A DNA stretch of 64,000 bases, from assembly GCA_947589055.1 (NCBI GenBank), contig CANPZL010000003.1:1-64000 (forward strand). The letters run 5' to 3'. This document shows, piece by piece, positions 26,318-34,871 of the stretch. Numbering within the stretch: position 1 is the first letter of the stretch; each line of letters starts with the position of its first letter. Source of the DNA: an uncultured Lachnospiraceae bacterium. GTDB lineage: Bacteria > Bacillota > Clostridia > Lachnospirales > Lachnospiraceae. A model generated the notes under the pieces. That model saw nothing but the letters and a program-made list of their open reading frames with translations. It was not told the DNA's origin and did not search any database. Both the position numbers and the translations under genes were made by a program.

Positions 26318-28021
26318 ATGGTGGACAGCAAGGAAGATGGAAAAGACAAACTTATCGTATGGAAAAAAATATTGCTGATAGAAATCATTGTATTTGAAGT
26401 ATTGTATATTGCAGGCGCTATTTTCTTTTCCAATCATTTTTTGCTGAATTCTGAAATCAATGGTGTTGATGTATCCCTTATGACAGCGGATCAGGCGCAG
26501 GAGACACTTGAAACCGCATTGCAGAATTATAGACTGGAAATACAGGAACGGGAAGGGAAAATAGAATATATCACAGGAGCAGATATTGATTTGCAGTTTG
26601 AGTTGACTGGCACATCAGAAGAAGTGATGAATCGTCAGACTATTTTTTTCTGGTTTGTGAATATCTTTCACGAGAAGACATATACGCTTGCTTCAGAAGT
26701 GTCTTTTAATGAAAATAAGCTGAAGAAACAGGTGCAAGAACTAAACGGTATCAATAAAACCACCAGTACAGCTCCCATAGAGCCGCAGATTGTTCGAGGG
26801 GAAGAAGGGTTTGTTGTAAAAGAGGGGATTCCCGGCAATCAGTTATCTCCGGATGAAACGCTGGCAGCGATTCGGATCGGCATCTCTAATTTGATGCTTT
26901 ATGTCAATATGGAAAAAGCAAACTGCTATCGGCAGCTACAGTATCAGGTGGATTCGCCCGCTGTGCAAGCTGCGGTAAGACAGTTGAATCATATCTTAAA
27001 AATGAAAATTACATACCGGCTGGGAAACCAGACGGAAGAATTAGTGGGAGATAAAATCATTGAATGGGTATCGGTTTCAGAGGAATATGTAATTTCTGTC
27101 GATCAGGAAGCTGTAAAAGAGTATGTGGATGAAATAAAAACGATCTATCAGGAAAATGGTAGTCAGATTAAATTCCAAACAGCCACGGGAGAAACAGCCG
27201 GATTGAATTCTTATGTAACCGATTCCGGGGAAGCGTTATTCGATTCCGAATACTTATCAAATCTGATTTTAGATGATGAAAACGGTGATACTACGGATTT
27301 TTTATGGGAACCATCCGGGAATATGGCTGTTGGTGATACGTATATTGAAATCAATGCTTCAGAACAGCATTTATATGGGTATCAAAATGGAAGGCTTGTC
27401 GTGGAGGCAGATATTGATCTCAAGCTTCCAAGAGGGAACCCGGTTCCCGTGGGAATATATACGATTCGGGAGAAAGGGGTTTCTGAAACATTAAACGGCA
27501 AAAATTGGAGGAAAACACCGGTAGAGAACTGGATCGCTTTTGATGGAGGAACCGCCTTGTACAGCGAAGGACAAGCCGCTGCATCAGATCCCGGCAGATA
27601 TACGGCTTGTGGAATAGAACTAGAGACAGCACAAGCAGCTGCCTTATATGAGAATTATGAAATTGGGGATTTGGTTGTCATATATACGGAAGATTCTTTT
27701 GAAACAGATTCAAATGGAAATCCTACAGACAATAATACAAGAAATCCTGCCCCGGATAATCCTGCAAATAATACAGACGCCTCCGAAGATACATCGACGG
27801 AACCGCCTACAGAAAATCCGACGGAACAATCGCCTCAGCAGCCGGTTGAACCGCAACCGCAGCAACCGAGTGAACCGCAGCCACAGCAGCCTACAGAGAC
27901 TCCAGGCGTACAGCCCACGGAGAGCCCAACAGAACCTACTACGCAACAGCCATCTGAGGAACCCACCGATACGCCAACCGAAGGATCGACTGAGGCGTCG
28001 ACCGAGATTCCAACCATATAG
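26318..28021 (+). CDS. Membrane-anchored YkuD-like protein with altered catalytic motif and Pro/Thr/Glu/Gln-rich tail
   Basis: A 567-residue protein with one membrane helix near residues 22-45 and an extracellular body. A PG_binding_4-like region comes first (INGVDVSLMTADQAQETLE), then from about 345 a YkuD-like domain (INASEQHLYGYQNGRLV, TIREKGV). Active L,D-transpeptidases carry HG and SHGC-x-R. Here the positions read FDGG (D409) and YTACGIE (C431): the cysteine remains but the histidines and arginine are missing. The last 90 residues are a PQQP/PTE-repeat tail. GGGAGG precedes the ATG, directly after the sugar transferase stop. It may bind or decorate peptidoglycan without cross-linking it. 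Confidence 0.75.
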   Translation: MVDSKEDGKDKLIVWKKILLIEIIVFEVLYIAGAIFFSNHFLLNSEINGVDVSLMTADQAQETLETALQNYRLEIQEREGKIEYITGADIDLQFELTGTSEEVMNRQTIFFWFVNIFHEKTYTLASEVSFNENKLKKQVQELNGINKTTSTAPIEPQIVRGEEGFVVKEGIPGNQLSPDETLAAIRIGISNLMLYVNMEKANCYRQLQYQVDSPAVQAAVRQLNHILKMKITYRLGNQTEELVGDKIIEWVSVSEEYVISVDQEAVKEYVDEIKTIYQENGSQIKFQTATGETAGLNSYVTDSGEALFDSEYLSNLILDDENGDTTDFLWEPSGNMAVGDTYIEINASEQHLYGYQNGRLVVEADIDLKLPRGNPVPVGIYTIREKGVSETLNGKNWRKTPVENWIAFDGGTALYSEGQAAASDPGRYTACGIELETAQAAALYENYEIGDLVVIYTEDSFETDSNGNPTDNNTRNPAPDNPANNTDASEDTSTEPPTENPTEQSPQQPVEPQPQQPSEPQPQQPTETPGVQPTESPTEPTTQQPSEEPTDTPTEGSTEASTEIPTI

Positions 28022-28098
28022 GAAGCTGGCTTCTTTTCCTTTCCTTACAGGAGATTTTAGTGTATAATCAATATGTCAAAGGAAAGGAATGTGGAACC

Positions 28099-30087
28099 TT
28101 GAAGAATTTATACATAGCGGAAAAACCGAGTGTGGCAAGGGAATTTGCCAAGGCATTAAAAGTAAAAGCCGGAAACCATGATGGATATATGGAAGATGAA
28201 AACAGTATTGTTACTTGGTGTGTCGGCCATTTGATCACGATGAGCTATCCGGAGGCATACGATAAAAGTCTGGCAAAATGGAGCTTGGATACAATTCCTT
28301 TTATCCCAGAGAAGTTTCAATACGAAGTGATTGATGCATCCGCTAAGCAGTTTGGAATCGTAAAAAAACTGTTGAATCGGGAAGATGTGGAGTGCATCTA
28401 TGTTTGTACGGATTCCGGACGGGAGGGAGAATATATCTATCGTCTGGTGGAACAGATGGCGCAGGTAGATAAGAAAAAGAAACGAAAAAGAGTCTGGATT
28501 GATTCCCAAACGGAAGAAGAGATCCTCCGGGGCGTCCGGGAAGCAAAGGATCTTTCAGAATATGATGACTTATGTGCGGCGGCCTACTCAAGAGCAAAGG
28601 AAGACTATCTGATGGGAATTAACTTTTCCCGTGCTTTGACGTTGAAATATGGTCCGGCTGTCAGAGGCTACTTAAAAGAGGAAAAATATGGAGCGATTTC
28701 CGTAGGCAGAGTTATGACCTGTGTACTGGGCATGGTGGTACAGCGGGAACGAAGTATTCGTGAGTTTGTAAAAACCCCTTTTTACCGGGTGCTTGCAGCG
28801 ATCGGAGCTGAGGAAGAGAAATTTGATGCGGAATGGCGGGCAGTGGAAGGAAGCCGCTATTTTCATTCTCCGAAGCTGTACAAGGAAAATGGATTTTTGG
28901 ATCGGAACGATGCGGAAAACCTGATACGGGAAATAACAGAACCTTCTCCCTGGATACTACAGGTAGAGAAGCTTGAAAAGAAAATAGAGAAAAAAAATCC
29001 TCCTATGCTTTATAATCTGGCGGATCTGCAAAATGACTGTTCCCGCATATTTAAGATCAGCCCGGATGAAACCTTGCGTCTGGTACAAGAAATGTATGAA
29101 AAAAAGCTGGTGACATATCCCAGAACCGACGCACGGGTGCTGTCTACGGCAGTCAGTAAGGAAATCCATAAAAATATTAGCGGTTTAAAGAATTATTCTC
29201 CTTTATCGGGATATGCAGAGCAGATATTACAATCAGGGGTATATCAGAAAATTTCCAAAACCAAATATGTAAATGATAAACAGATAACCGACCATTATGC
29301 CATTATTCCGACGGGACAGGGCTTGAATGCACTGAATTCCATATCTGCAACAGCAAACGGAATATATGATATGATTGCCCGTCGGTTTTTGTCTGTCTTT
29401 TATCCGTCCGCTGAATATCAGAAGGCGGCCTTGACCCTGGAACGAATGGGAGAACGATTTTTTGCCAGCTTTAAGGTGTTATACAAACAGGGGTTTTTGG
29501 AAGTGGCAGGAAAGGCGTTTACGAAAAAGAAGGGGGACGAGGAAGAGGAGGAGAAGTTCAGCCCGGAGTTGATTCGCTGGATCGCATCTTTGAAGCGGGG
29601 AAGTCAGGTTGAGGCAGGAGAATTTATGATCAAAGAAGGGGAAACCAAGCCCCCCAGCCGGTACACCTCCGGCAGTCTGGTTATTGCTATGGAAAAGGCA
29701 GGCTCGGATATTGAGGAAGAAGAACTTCGGGATTATATAAAGGGAAGCGGGATTGGTACCAGTGCGACTAGGGCAGAGATCATTAAAAAGCTGATAAATA
29801 TCCGTTATCTGCATTTGAACAAAAAGACGCAAGTAGTGTCTCCGACTTTGAAGGGGGAAATGGTCTATGACATTGTTTATTATTCCATTAACGCACTTCT
29901 GCAGCCGAAGCTAACAGCAAGCTGGGAAAAGGGATTGGGGCAGGTTGAGCGGGGAGAGATTACAGAAGAGGAATATATGAAGATATTAAAAGAGTTTGTA
30001 GTGAAAAAAACGGAACAGATAAAAAGTCTGCAAAATCAAAATGCATTTTTGCCATTATTTGACCGGGCGGCCATATACTATAAATAG
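28099..30087 (+). CDS. topB: DNA topoisomerase III (type IA)
   Basis: A 662-residue type IA topoisomerase that passes single DNA strands to resolve linked or recombining molecules. The TOPRIM domain begins at LYIAEKPSVAREFA with TDSGREGEYIYR carrying the acidic metal site, and the active tyrosine is in LVTYPRTDAR. No C-terminal zinc fingers are present, as is usual for topoisomerase III. I favour the TTG at 28099, since family members start just before LYIAEKPS and AAGGAA lies about ten bases upstream; the GTG at 28060 would add 13 unsupported residues. It follows the glycan locus but is unrelated to it. Confidence 0.92.
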   Translation: MKNLYIAEKPSVAREFAKALKVKAGNHDGYMEDENSIVTWCVGHLITMSYPEAYDKSLAKWSLDTIPFIPEKFQYEVIDASAKQFGIVKKLLNREDVECIYVCTDSGREGEYIYRLVEQMAQVDKKKKRKRVWIDSQTEEEILRGVREAKDLSEYDDLCAAAYSRAKEDYLMGINFSRALTLKYGPAVRGYLKEEKYGAISVGRVMTCVLGMVVQRERSIREFVKTPFYRVLAAIGAEEEKFDAEWRAVEGSRYFHSPKLYKENGFLDRNDAENLIREITEPSPWILQVEKLEKKIEKKNPPMLYNLADLQNDCSRIFKISPDETLRLVQEMYEKKLVTYPRTDARVLSTAVSKEIHKNISGLKNYSPLSGYAEQILQSGVYQKISKTKYVNDKQITDHYAIIPTGQGLNALNSISATANGIYDMIARRFLSVFYPSAEYQKAALTLERMGERFFASFKVLYKQGFLEVAGKAFTKKKGDEEEEEKFSPELIRWIASLKRGSQVEAGEFMIKEGETKPPSRYTSGSLVIAMEKAGSDIEEEELRDYIKGSGIGTSATRAEIIKKLINIRYLHLNKKTQVVSPTLKGEMVYDIVYYSINALLQPKLTASWEKGLGQVERGEITEEEYMKILKEFVVKKTEQIKSLQNQNAFLPLFDRAAIYYK

Positions 30088-30113
30088 CAGGAACAGGAAA
30101 GGAAGTATAGAAG

Positions 30114-30803
30114 ATGGAGCAAGAAGCGATTCGTACTTTATGCAGTACCAGACGGTTATTTTATCAAATGGAGGAAACACTGGCAAAGCCTTTGCTGGAA
30201 CAGTGTGAATTCCCGTGGGAAATATTACCCTACATTCATGATCTGATTCTTCAAATTGGCCCTGAACTGCCCAAAGATTGTTATGAAGAACGGGAGGAAC
30301 ATATCTGGGTTGCGAAAAACGCAACGATTTACCCGACTGCTTATCTTACAGCTCCTGTTATTATCGGAGCAGAGACGGAGGTACGACCGGGAGCTTTTAT
30401 AAGGGGAAATGCTTTGGTTGGGGAAGGATGTGTAATCGGAAATTCAACGGAATTAAAGAATGTTATCCTGTTTAATTCGGTACAGGTGCCTCATTATAAC
30501 TATGTTGGGGATTCCGTATTAGGCTACAAGGCGCATATGGGAGCGGGAAGCATTACCAGTAATGTGAAAGCAGATAAAACACTGGTAGAGGTAAAGAAGG
30601 GGGAAGAACAGATTCCCACCGGATTAAAGAAGTTCGGAGCGATTCTTGGTGACTATGTGGAGGTTGGTTGCAATACCGTATTAAATCCGGGAACTGTAGT
30701 CGGCAGGAACAGTAACATATATCCGCTTTCGATGGTTCGTGGATATGTACCTTCTGATTGCATATATAAAAAACAGGGAGAGATTGCAGAAAAACAGCGA
30801 TAG
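30114..30803 (+). CDS. GlmU-like left-handed beta-helix acyltransferase homologue
   Basis: A 229-residue protein. About residues 1-65 are helical, and then hexapeptide repeats of a left-handed beta helix run to the end (IYPTAYLTAPVIIGAETEV, GEGCVIGNSTELKNVILF, GDSVLGYKAHMGAGS). The order resembles the C-terminal acetyltransferase part of GlmU, but the pyrophosphorylase domain is absent. Acyl transfer to a sugar or to a sugar nucleotide is possible, but substrate and activity cannot be inferred. AGGAAAGGAAG lies upstream of ATG. It follows topB after 26 bases. Confidence 0.75.
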   Translation: MEQEAIRTLCSTRRLFYQMEETLAKPLLEQCEFPWEILPYIHDLILQIGPELPKDCYEEREEHIWVAKNATIYPTAYLTAPVIIGAETEVRPGAFIRGNALVGEGCVIGNSTELKNVILFNSVQVPHYNYVGDSVLGYKAHMGAGSITSNVKADKTLVEVKKGEEQIPTGLKKFGAILGDYVEVGCNTVLNPGTVVGRNSNIYPLSMVRGYVPSDCIYKKQGEIAEKQR

Positions 30804-30861
30804 CCCTTTCTCTCCGAAACCATGACAGATGTTTGTTGTGGGTTGCAGAGAAATAAGGGCT
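30798..30861. terminator. Imperfect hairpin between convergent genes
   Basis: TAGCCCTTTCTCT after the hexapeptide gene can pair with AGAGAAATAAGGGCTA, leaving a 3-base bulge and a large loop. Weak candidate for a shared terminator. Confidence 0.4.
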
Positions 30862-30887
30862 ATTCCTGTTTCCTATGTAGGGCTTCT

Positions 30888-31337
30888 TTATTCCGCTTTT
30901 ACGAGGGCAGGCTCCAGTGCATTTTGGATTGCCTGAGTCAATATGACGGAAGTGTATTGACTGTCAGCTGAACAGGTCAGGTCGTCAAGAGTATCAATAT
31001 CCGGCAGCTGTTCATTGATTTCCTCCAAGGCAGGAGTCAGAAGCGGATACATAGTCGTGACGGTTTCATTCAGATTGACGATTGCCACGTCACAGATGCG
31101 GTCACTGTCTACGGTTACCTGAACTTCCAATGTGGAGTCGCCCAGTTGAACGGTAGAGGAATATACACCGGGAATATAGACAGCTGACTCCGTCACCTCC
31201 GGTATCCCATTTTCCGTATTATCAGGCAGGAACATGAATAGAAGCAGGAGGAGCAGGAGGATACCTAACACCACAAAGATAATGGTATAAATCAGCTCTT
31301 TTGCTTTCAATATCAGGATTTTCGTGTTTGAAGCCAT
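30888..31337 (-). CDS. Membrane-anchored protein with FMN-binding-like domain
   Basis: A 149-residue protein with a long hydrophobic helix near residues 15-37 (rich in Leu/Ile) and an extracellular domain of about 100 residues. The domain's YIPGVYSSTVQLGD, VDSDRICDVAIV and SQYTSVILTQAIQNAL stretches resemble FMN_bind domains, but the flavin-attachment S-G-A-T sequence is not visible (CSADSQYTS instead). Flavin binding is therefore doubtful. ATG 31337 on the reverse strand has GAGGTG upstream. It diverges from addB. I do not know its function. Confidence 0.6.
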   Translation of the reverse strand: MASNTKILILKAKELIYTIIFVVLGILLLLLLLFMFLPDNTENGIPEVTESAVYIPGVYSSTVQLGDSTLEVQVTVDSDRICDVAIVNLNETVTTMYPLLTPALEEINEQLPDIDTLDDLTCSADSQYTSVILTQAIQNALEPALVKAE

Positions 31338-31427
31338 AACTGTCACCTCACGTTTTCTATAGTTATATATATTCGGAGTATGAAAAAATATGACAGCCGG
31401 AGCAGAAAGAGGAAAGGAGCCGGAACG

Positions 31428-34400
31428 ATGCTACAGCTAATTGAGGGAACCAGTGGTTCTGGAAAAAGCCGCTTGATCTATGAGGAAATGATCCAGGCTT
31501 CCATACAGAATCCCAAAGAGAAGTTTTTTTTGATCGTACCGGAGCAGTCTACTATGCAGGCACAGCGGGAAGTGGTTGCGCTCCATCCCAGACACGGCAC
31601 GATGAATATTGATATTGTCAGCTTTAACCGTCTGGCATACCGGGTTTTTGAAGAACAAAACATCCGTTGTGAGAATGTTCTGGAAGATTTTGGGAAAAGC
31701 ATGCTGTTGCAGCGGATTCTCATGGAGCATAGACAGGAGCTGCCTGCGTTTGGCCCTTGTGCGAAAAAGCCCGGCTTTTTGGATGAACTGAAATCTTTAT
31801 TGACAGAGTTATTTCAGTATCGGATCGGGAGAGAGGATATATTGCAGGCATATCAAGAGCTTCCGGAAGGTACTATATTAAAAAACAAACTTCATGATCT
31901 GCTCTTTATCTTTGATGTCTTTCAGGAGGAGATAGAAGGACGCTACATTATTGCAGAGCATATTTTGGAAATGCTGGCAATGCATGTATCGGAATCGGCG
32001 TTGTTAAAAAAAAGCCGAGTTTATCTGGATGGATATACCGGATTTACACCCATTCAGTATGAAGTGCTGGAGGCATTGGCAAAGGTCTGTACTTCCCTTA
32101 CGGTAACGGTTACTATTGATAAAAAAAGTGCCGTGGCTCCTGCCTGTGAGGAACATACCTTATTTTATATGAGTAAGGATACGATACAGCGCTTATATAA
32201 GATGGCGGATCGGATCAGGATTCCGGTTGATGAACGATTTCTGGAGGGGGAAGCTCCCAGGTTCCGAAACCGAAAAGAACTTCTGCATTTGGAAGAAAAT
32301 CTCTTCCGATACCCGTATCAGAGCTGGAAGGGAGAAGCAAAGCAGATACATATTCAGGCAATGAGCAATCCCAGACAGGAGCTGCGAATGATAGCAAGAC
32401 AGATTCGGAGTATGGTACGCAGTAAAAATTACCGGTATCAGGATTTTGCTGTAATACATGGGAATCTGGAAGAACTGGAGCCATTGGTGGAAGAGGTTTT
32501 TTCCGGATTAAATATTCCCTGTTTTATGGATTCCAATCGAAGTATTTATATGAATCCCTGTCTGGAAAGTATACAGGCGCTTCTTGCGATTACCTTACAG
32601 GATTACTCCTATGAAAGTGTTTTTCGGTTTTTAAAGACCGGTGTAACGGGAATGGATACCGATATGCTGGAACAACTGGAAAATTATGTCCTGCGAAGCG
32701 GTATACGTGGCTATAAGCTTTGGCAGAAAATATTTATAGAAAAAGGCAGTAAAGAGAACGTGCCGGAATCCGTTCTGTTTTGCGGGGCCAAAGTGACAAA
32801 GCTGCTGGGATTTTTTACGGAATCTTTGCTTCAGGCGAAAACTGTGCAGGAATATGTAGCAGTACTGAATGAATTTTTAGAACGATTAAAGCTGCAGGAA
32901 CAGTTGGAAGAAGCTGGTATCGCATTTGGAAAAAACGGAAATCTGGTGCAGGAAAAGGCATATCGGCAGATATATGCAAAGATATCGGACATTATGGAAA
33001 AGCTGGTTACTATTCTTGGAGAAGAAGAGATGAGTTTGGATGATTTTCAGGCTATTCTCAAGGCCGGCTTTGATCATATTTCCCTTGGAGTGATCCCCCC
33101 AAGTCTGGATCAGGTAACGATAGGGGACATAGAACGTACCCGTATCGGTCATGTTAAGATTTTATTTATAGCGGGTGTTAATGATGGGATTATTCCGCAT
33201 ATTACAAAGGGAGGAGGGATTCTCAGCGAAGCGGATCGAAGCTGCCTGCGTCAAAGACTGGAGCTGGCGCCGGATTCCAAAAGCAGGGTATTTACCGAGC
33301 AGTTTTATTTGTACCAGAATGTGACAAAGCCATCGGAAGAACTTTATCTGACCTATCACGTGCAGGATGATGATGGGAATGAAACATTACCGGCATATCT
33401 GATCGGACGGCTGCTTAAGCTGTTCCCTGCACTTTCTGTGGAGGAATTGAAAGAGCGGAAGGCGGAATTGGACAGGGTGGAAACACCGGAAGACAGCAAG
33501 GCTGTAATGACTGATTTTCTACAGATACAAATGCAGGCAGATGAAAAACGTGTATGGAAAGGGTTGTATCAATATTATCAGGCAAAGGATCCGCATTTTC
33601 TGGAACAGATTCATCAGGGATTGCTGTATAACAATATTGAACACTATCTATCAAAGGAAACCGCCCGATTATTATATGGCGATTGCCTAAATACCAGCGT
33701 AACCCGGCTGGAAGCATATAGCCGCTGCCCGTATCAGTTTTTTTTGGAATACGGGCTTGGACTGCGGAAACGGGAGCGAAAGGAAATCACCCTTGGCGAT
33801 ATGGGAACGCTTCTTCATCATGTGATGGAACGTGTCTTTTCACAGGTTGAAAATCGGGATCCGGAAACGATCCTGTTATCCGAGGAGGCGGAAAATAACT
33901 GGACGAGTATTAGTGATGAAGAATTATATGAGCTGGTAGTAAATGAGGTTCGGAAAGCGGAAGAACAGGAAGATAGTATTTATCAGTATTCGTATGCAAA
34001 CAGACAGCAGTTAAACCGTATACAAAAAATAGCCGCTTATGCCGTTGTAGACTTGAAACAACAGCTGTTACAGGGGAAGATGATTCCCTACCAGTTTGAA
34101 TTATCCTTTAACCGTAAGGATTCCGATGCTGCCTGTGAAGGTCTGACAGCCGCAGATATTTCACTGGATTCTGGTGAACAGATTCATTTAAGCGGCGTGA
34201 TTGACCGGATTGACATATGTCAGGATGCGGAACGTGTATATGTAAAGGTAATGGATTATAAAAGCAGTAAAAAGGAAATGGAAGCCATTCATATAAGCGC
34301 AGGACTGCAGTTACAGCTTTTGGTATATACGAATGTGGTCATTGAGATTCTGAAGAAACGATTCCCGGATAAGGAAATCGTACCGGCAGGCTCTTTATAC

Positions 34401-34871
34401 TATGGATTTTCCCTTCCGATGGTGGAAAAAACCGGGAAAAAAGAAAGCGCAGGCTTAATGCGGAAAATTCAGCGGCAAACTGCATTGACCGGCCTTGTGA
34501 ATCGGGAAGATCCCTGCCCTTGGCTTTTGGGAAATACAGAGCTGTTACCGATAAAACAGCAGGAGATCGAAGGGATTCCGACGATTCAGGAGAGTGAGAC
34601 TGCATTGACCGGAGAAGAGTATCAGACGTTACTGAATGAGGTAAGAAAAACGGTAGGCGTTATCGGAAAGGAAATGCTGGACGGTCAGATTCCTATCCGG
34701 CCGGTACGGGTGGGGAAAGGACTGCCCTGTGATTATTGCGATTATCAGGAGGTATGCAAGCTGGATTGCAGGGACGGAGGGAATCGTATTTGTACGGTTA
34801 AACAATTAAGAGAGGTTCAGAAGGGAGGCAGAAGCGGTGGAATGGACAAAGGAACAGAAAGCAGCCATTGA
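31428..34871 (+). CDS. addB: ATP-dependent helicase/nuclease subunit B
   Basis: A 1147-residue subunit of the AddAB helicase-nuclease, which resects double-strand DNA ends for RecA in homologous recombination. Residue 12 onward has the Walker A GTSGSGKS, and the C-terminus carries a RecB-like nuclease (VMDYKSSKKE). Cysteines that hold a 4Fe-4S cluster are visible in RCPYQFF and CDYCDYQEVC. I choose ATG 31428 because AAAGGAG lies eight bases upstream; the in-frame ATG at 31380 has none. It overlaps addA by 35 bases, as expected for equimolar expression. Confidence 0.95.
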   Translation: MLQLIEGTSGSGKSRLIYEEMIQASIQNPKEKFFLIVPEQSTMQAQREVVALHPRHGTMNIDIVSFNRLAYRVFEEQNIRCENVLEDFGKSMLLQRILMEHRQELPAFGPCAKKPGFLDELKSLLTELFQYRIGREDILQAYQELPEGTILKNKLHDLLFIFDVFQEEIEGRYIIAEHILEMLAMHVSESALLKKSRVYLDGYTGFTPIQYEVLEALAKVCTSLTVTVTIDKKSAVAPACEEHTLFYMSKDTIQRLYKMADRIRIPVDERFLEGEAPRFRNRKELLHLEENLFRYPYQSWKGEAKQIHIQAMSNPRQELRMIARQIRSMVRSKNYRYQDFAVIHGNLEELEPLVEEVFSGLNIPCFMDSNRSIYMNPCLESIQALLAITLQDYSYESVFRFLKTGVTGMDTDMLEQLENYVLRSGIRGYKLWQKIFIEKGSKENVPESVLFCGAKVTKLLGFFTESLLQAKTVQEYVAVLNEFLERLKLQEQLEEAGIAFGKNGNLVQEKAYRQIYAKISDIMEKLVTILGEEEMSLDDFQAILKAGFDHISLGVIPPSLDQVTIGDIERTRIGHVKILFIAGVNDGIIPHITKGGGILSEADRSCLRQRLELAPDSKSRVFTEQFYLYQNVTKPSEELYLTYHVQDDDGNETLPAYLIGRLLKLFPALSVEELKERKAELDRVETPEDSKAVMTDFLQIQMQADEKRVWKGLYQYYQAKDPHFLEQIHQGLLYNNIEHYLSKETARLLYGDCLNTSVTRLEAYSRCPYQFFLEYGLGLRKRERKEITLGDMGTLLHHVMERVFSQVENRDPETILLSEEAENNWTSISDEELYELVVNEVRKAEEQEDSIYQYSYANRQQLNRIQKIAAYAVVDLKQQLLQGKMIPYQFELSFNRKDSDAACEGLTAADISLDSGEQIHLSGVIDRIDICQDAERVYVKVMDYKSSKKEMEAIHISAGLQLQLLVYTNVVIEILKKRFPDKEIVPAGSLYYGFSLPMVEKTGKKESAGLMRKIQRQTALTGLVNREDPCPWLLGNTELLPIKQQEIEGIPTIQESETALTGEEYQTLLNEVRKTVGVIGKEMLDGQIPIRPVRVGKGLPCDYCDYQEVCKLDCRDGGNRICTVKQLREVQKGGRSGGMDKGTESSH

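Noticed and set aside
27710-28017. Reverse and alternative frames across the Pro/Gln/Thr/Glu tail
   Set aside because: They are low-complexity shadows of the repeat-encoding sequence.
28022-28045. Terminator after the glycan locus
   Set aside because: Only a 4-5 base-pair stem with a tight loop before TTTTCCTTT; too weak to list as a feature.
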